Of a DNA stretch of 64,000 nucleotides, positions 62,460 through 64,000 are shown in pieces. Below the pieces are notes generated by a model that was not told where the DNA came from, ran no database searches, and saw only the letters and a program-made list of their open reading frames with translations. Both the position numbers and the translations under genes were made by a program. Source of the DNA: Sphingomonas telluris (GTDB lineage: Bacteria; Pseudomonadota; Alphaproteobacteria; Sphingomonadales; Sphingomonadaceae); contig NZ_JAKZHW010000001.1 in assembly GCF_022568775.1 (NCBI RefSeq), forward strand, positions 62,001-126,000. Reading direction: 5' to 3'. The first letter of the stretch is position 1. Each line of letters begins with the position of its first letter.

Positions 62460-63067
62460 GCGGCGTTTCTCGCCTTGGCGTCGGGCGCTCGTGCGTAGAC
62501 CGGCTTCGGCGGCAGCGAGCGGAGAGACTCCGGCAGGCGAAAGGCATTGCGGGCGGAAGGCCACGCGGGCTCCGCACACCCTGACCCACGCGCATCAACG
62601 AGCGCTGCGGCGCCAGGACCGACGACAACGTCCGCTGAAATGAGAGCGGCAGCTTCCGCCGGCGGCAGGTTCATCAGCTTCGACGTCGCTTCACGTGTTG
62701 AAGTATCGAACTGCTGAACGAACAGCTCGCCATGCCCGCCGTCCACAGCCGCGGCGACTTCGCCGGGAGTGTCGGCTCCTGCCGCAAGCAGCGCCAGTGA
62801 CGACATCCCGGACAGTTGGCAGTCCCACGCAATCGCGAGACCCTGCGCTGCGGCGATCCCGACGCGGATACCGGTGAAGCTGCCGGGTCCGACGCCGACC
62901 AGGATACGATCGGCCGAACGTCCTTCGAGCAGCTCCTCGAGCATTGGGACGAGTTTCTCGCTGTGGCCTCGGCCGATCAGTTCATCCCGGCTCGACATGC
63001 ACGCACCCGAGGCGTCGAACAACGCGGCGGTGCATGCTGCAGTCGATGTGTCGATGGCCAGGATCAC
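62456..63067 (-). CDS. tsaB: tRNA threonylcarbamoyladenosine biosynthesis protein TsaB
   Basis: A 203-residue ASKHA-fold partner of TsaD and TsaE in t6A37 synthesis. It begins with ILAIDTSTAACTAALFD, then GRGHSEKLVPMLEELL and VGVGPGSFTGIRVGIAAAQGLA, all diagnostic. The start is GTG with GAGGACGACGA upstream. Coupled to rimI downstream. Confidence 0.94.
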   Translation of the reverse strand: MILAIDTSTAACTAALFDASGACMSSRDELIGRGHSEKLVPMLEELLEGRSADRILVGVGPGSFTGIRVGIAAAQGLAIAWDCQLSGMSSLALLAAGADTPGEVAAAVDGGHGELFVQQFDTSTREATSKLMNLPPAEAAALISADVVVGPGAAALVDARGSGCAEPAWPSARNAFRLPESLRSLPPKPVYARAPDAKARNAA

Positions 63068-63142
63068 TCGTCGTCCTCAACTCGCCGGACGTGAGTGTGT
63101 TCACATGGCGAGGTCATCGGCAAGTGGGAGAATCGCCTAAGT

Positions 63143-63715
63143 TCAGACGGCTTCTACGGATTCCACCTCGGGGACATAGTGGCGGATCAGGTTCTCGATC
63201 CCGCGCTTGAGCGTGATAGTGGAGGAGGGGCAACCGGAGCAGGCGCCCTGCATGCCGAGGTAGAGATGCCCGTCCTTGTACCCGCGATAGACGATATCGC
63301 CGCCGTCCTGGGCGACCGCCGGGCGGACGCGAGTTTCGATCAGCTCCTTGATCTGCTCGATGATGTCGGCGTCTGCGGGATCCTCCTCGATCGCCGGGGT
63401 ATCCTCGATGCGAATGCCGGCGGCGCTGCCCTGCGCGAACAAGGGCGCGCCGCTGACGAAATGGTCGAGCAAGGTCTCGAGCACGAGCGGTTCTAGGTCG
63501 CCCCAGGATATGCCTGGCGCAGCCGTCACCGAGATGAAGTCGCGGCCGAAGAAAACGCCCTCGACGAGTCCGCTGGCGAACAGAGCGGAAGCGAGGGGGG
63601 ACGCTTCGGCGGAGTCAGCGTCCGGGAAATCGCGCGTGCCGCTGTCCATGACCAATTGGTCCGGAAGGAACTTGCGGGTGGCGGGATTCGGCGTCTGTTC
63701 GGTGCGGATGAGCAT
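63143..63715 (-). CDS. NifU-family iron-sulfur scaffold (Nfu-like)
   Basis: A 190-residue protein with an N-terminal Nfu_N domain (EQTPNPATRKFLPDQLVM, FVSGAPLF) and a C-terminal NifU domain with the CxxC motif in GACSGCPSSTITLKRGIENLI. It carries [4Fe-4S] clusters for delivery to apoproteins such as the radical-SAM and serine dehydratase proteins found here. The ATG giving LIRTEQTPNP is preferred; longer frames upstream are not coding. Confidence 0.93.
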   Translation of the reverse strand: MLIRTEQTPNPATRKFLPDQLVMDSGTRDFPDADSAEASPLASALFASGLVEGVFFGRDFISVTAAPGISWGDLEPLVLETLLDHFVSGAPLFAQGSAAGIRIEDTPAIEEDPADADIIEQIKELIETRVRPAVAQDGGDIVYRGYKDGHLYLGMQGACSGCPSSTITLKRGIENLIRHYVPEVESVEAV

Positions 63716-64000
63716 GGCGCCGATGTGGCTCCAATACCGCTCCGCTTCAAGATGCCACAGGCCCGTCAAGGAAACTTGCGCCCATTAACTTTAGATAAGG
63801 TCTGTTGGTTCAGAGCAGCACTTAGAAGTGGGGGACGATCCAGTGCCAAGCAAATGGGTGCTCACTGGCCAGACCGCCCCCGCCCTCGTAAGGCCTTGGG
63901 GAACTTCGAGGGCCGGGTCCGCCTTTCGAGTTTGCGCATCAAAGGTGGCCCCCTCCGAATATCTGCCGAAAGCGGATAACCGTCAATCTTCATTGACATT
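63716..64000. other. Right-edge non-coding region
   Basis: No convincing gene. It should hold the promoter of the nifU-tsaB-rimI genes. Near the end are two short inverted repeats: TATCTGC-CGAAA-GCGGATA at 63960-63978 (6 of 7 pairs; reminiscent of the dispersed repeats) and GTCAAT-CTTC-ATTGAC at 63982-63997. Confidence 0.4.

Noticed and set aside
63656..63979. Plus-strand open frame at the right edge
   Set aside because: It is mostly antisense to the NifU-type gene and continues through repeat-like non-coding DNA with no start signal.
1..64000. CRISPR arrays or phage structural genes
   Set aside because: No regularly spaced repeats and no capsid, portal, terminase or tail motifs seen on either strand.

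Overview
The window reads as a chromosomal segment of a GC-rich alphaproteobacterium, most likely a sphingomonad (Sphingomonadales). The pointers are a Ros/MucR zinc-finger regulator, a Fur protein without the CxxC pairs, the gene order miaB-phoH-ybeY-corC, a rimP-nusA-ylxR-infB-rbfA-truB-rpsO-pnp translation operon, a DUF6481 protein, and many very small intergenic genes. The assignment is inference from gene content; no rRNA is present. There is no CRISPR array, transposase, integrase or replication origin that I can see. LEFT (1-14.1 kb): the start of a type I secretion ABC transporter, a DcaP-like porin, then two divergent operons. The leftward one encodes L-serine dehydratase (with an apparent Tat signal), an MFS transporter, pyruvate formate-lyase and its activase. 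The rightward one encodes a DUF3141 alpha/beta-hydrolase, a phosphate acetyltransferase, a FabI-type reductase and acetate kinase. Together they spell serine to pyruvate to acetyl-CoA plus formate to acetyl phosphate to acetate plus ATP, a fermentation route that is unexpected in a mostly aerobic group. ISLAND (14.1-22.7 kb): this segment lies between an intact tRNA-Glu(CUC) gene at 22.6 kb and a directly repeated 48-bp copy of that tRNA's 3' part at 14.1 kb, as expected for an integrated element. It carries a PHB-depolymerase-like esterase, a DUF72 protein, a cold-shock protein, a fatty acid desaturase, a membrane-anchored unknown, and about a dozen small unknown proteins. No integrase remains. 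MIDDLE (22.7-32.9 kb): a His/Met-rich outer-membrane protein of copper-resistance type with a small Cys-containing secreted partner, a mismatch/deaminated-base DNA glycosylase, a GT4 glycosyltransferase, a PadR regulator with a perfect 18-bp palindrome in its leader, RarA, a mechanosensitive channel, MmcQ/YjbR, a DUF429 protein, a GAF protein and a secreted unknown. TRANSLATION CLUSTER (33.0-43.8 kb, minus strand): rimP, nusA, ylxR, infB, an unannotated 46-residue membrane-type small protein, rbfA, a GNAT acetyltransferase, tdk, truB, rpsO and pnp, tightly overlapped. METABOLIC BLOCK (43.9-52.5 kb): a type III polyketide synthase coupled to an ICMT-family methyltransferase, a PQQ-type sugar dehydrogenase lipoprotein, a 1-Cys peroxiredoxin, cysteine synthase, trmB, metK and lnt. 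RIGHT (52.5-64 kb): a plus-strand insert (CYTH protein, CYTH-like/Ppx-GppA fusion, SYLF protein, VOC protein) lies between lnt and corC, which are usually adjacent. It is flanked and punctuated by a palindromic intergenic repeat. Then come corC, ybeY, phoH, miaB, plsC, fur, mucR, rimI, tsaB and a NifU-type scaffold gene, all on the minus strand. The strongest candidates for something undescribed are the apparently exported serine dehydratase inside a PFL/Pta/AckA module, and the CYTH plus CYTH-Ppx/GppA gene pair.
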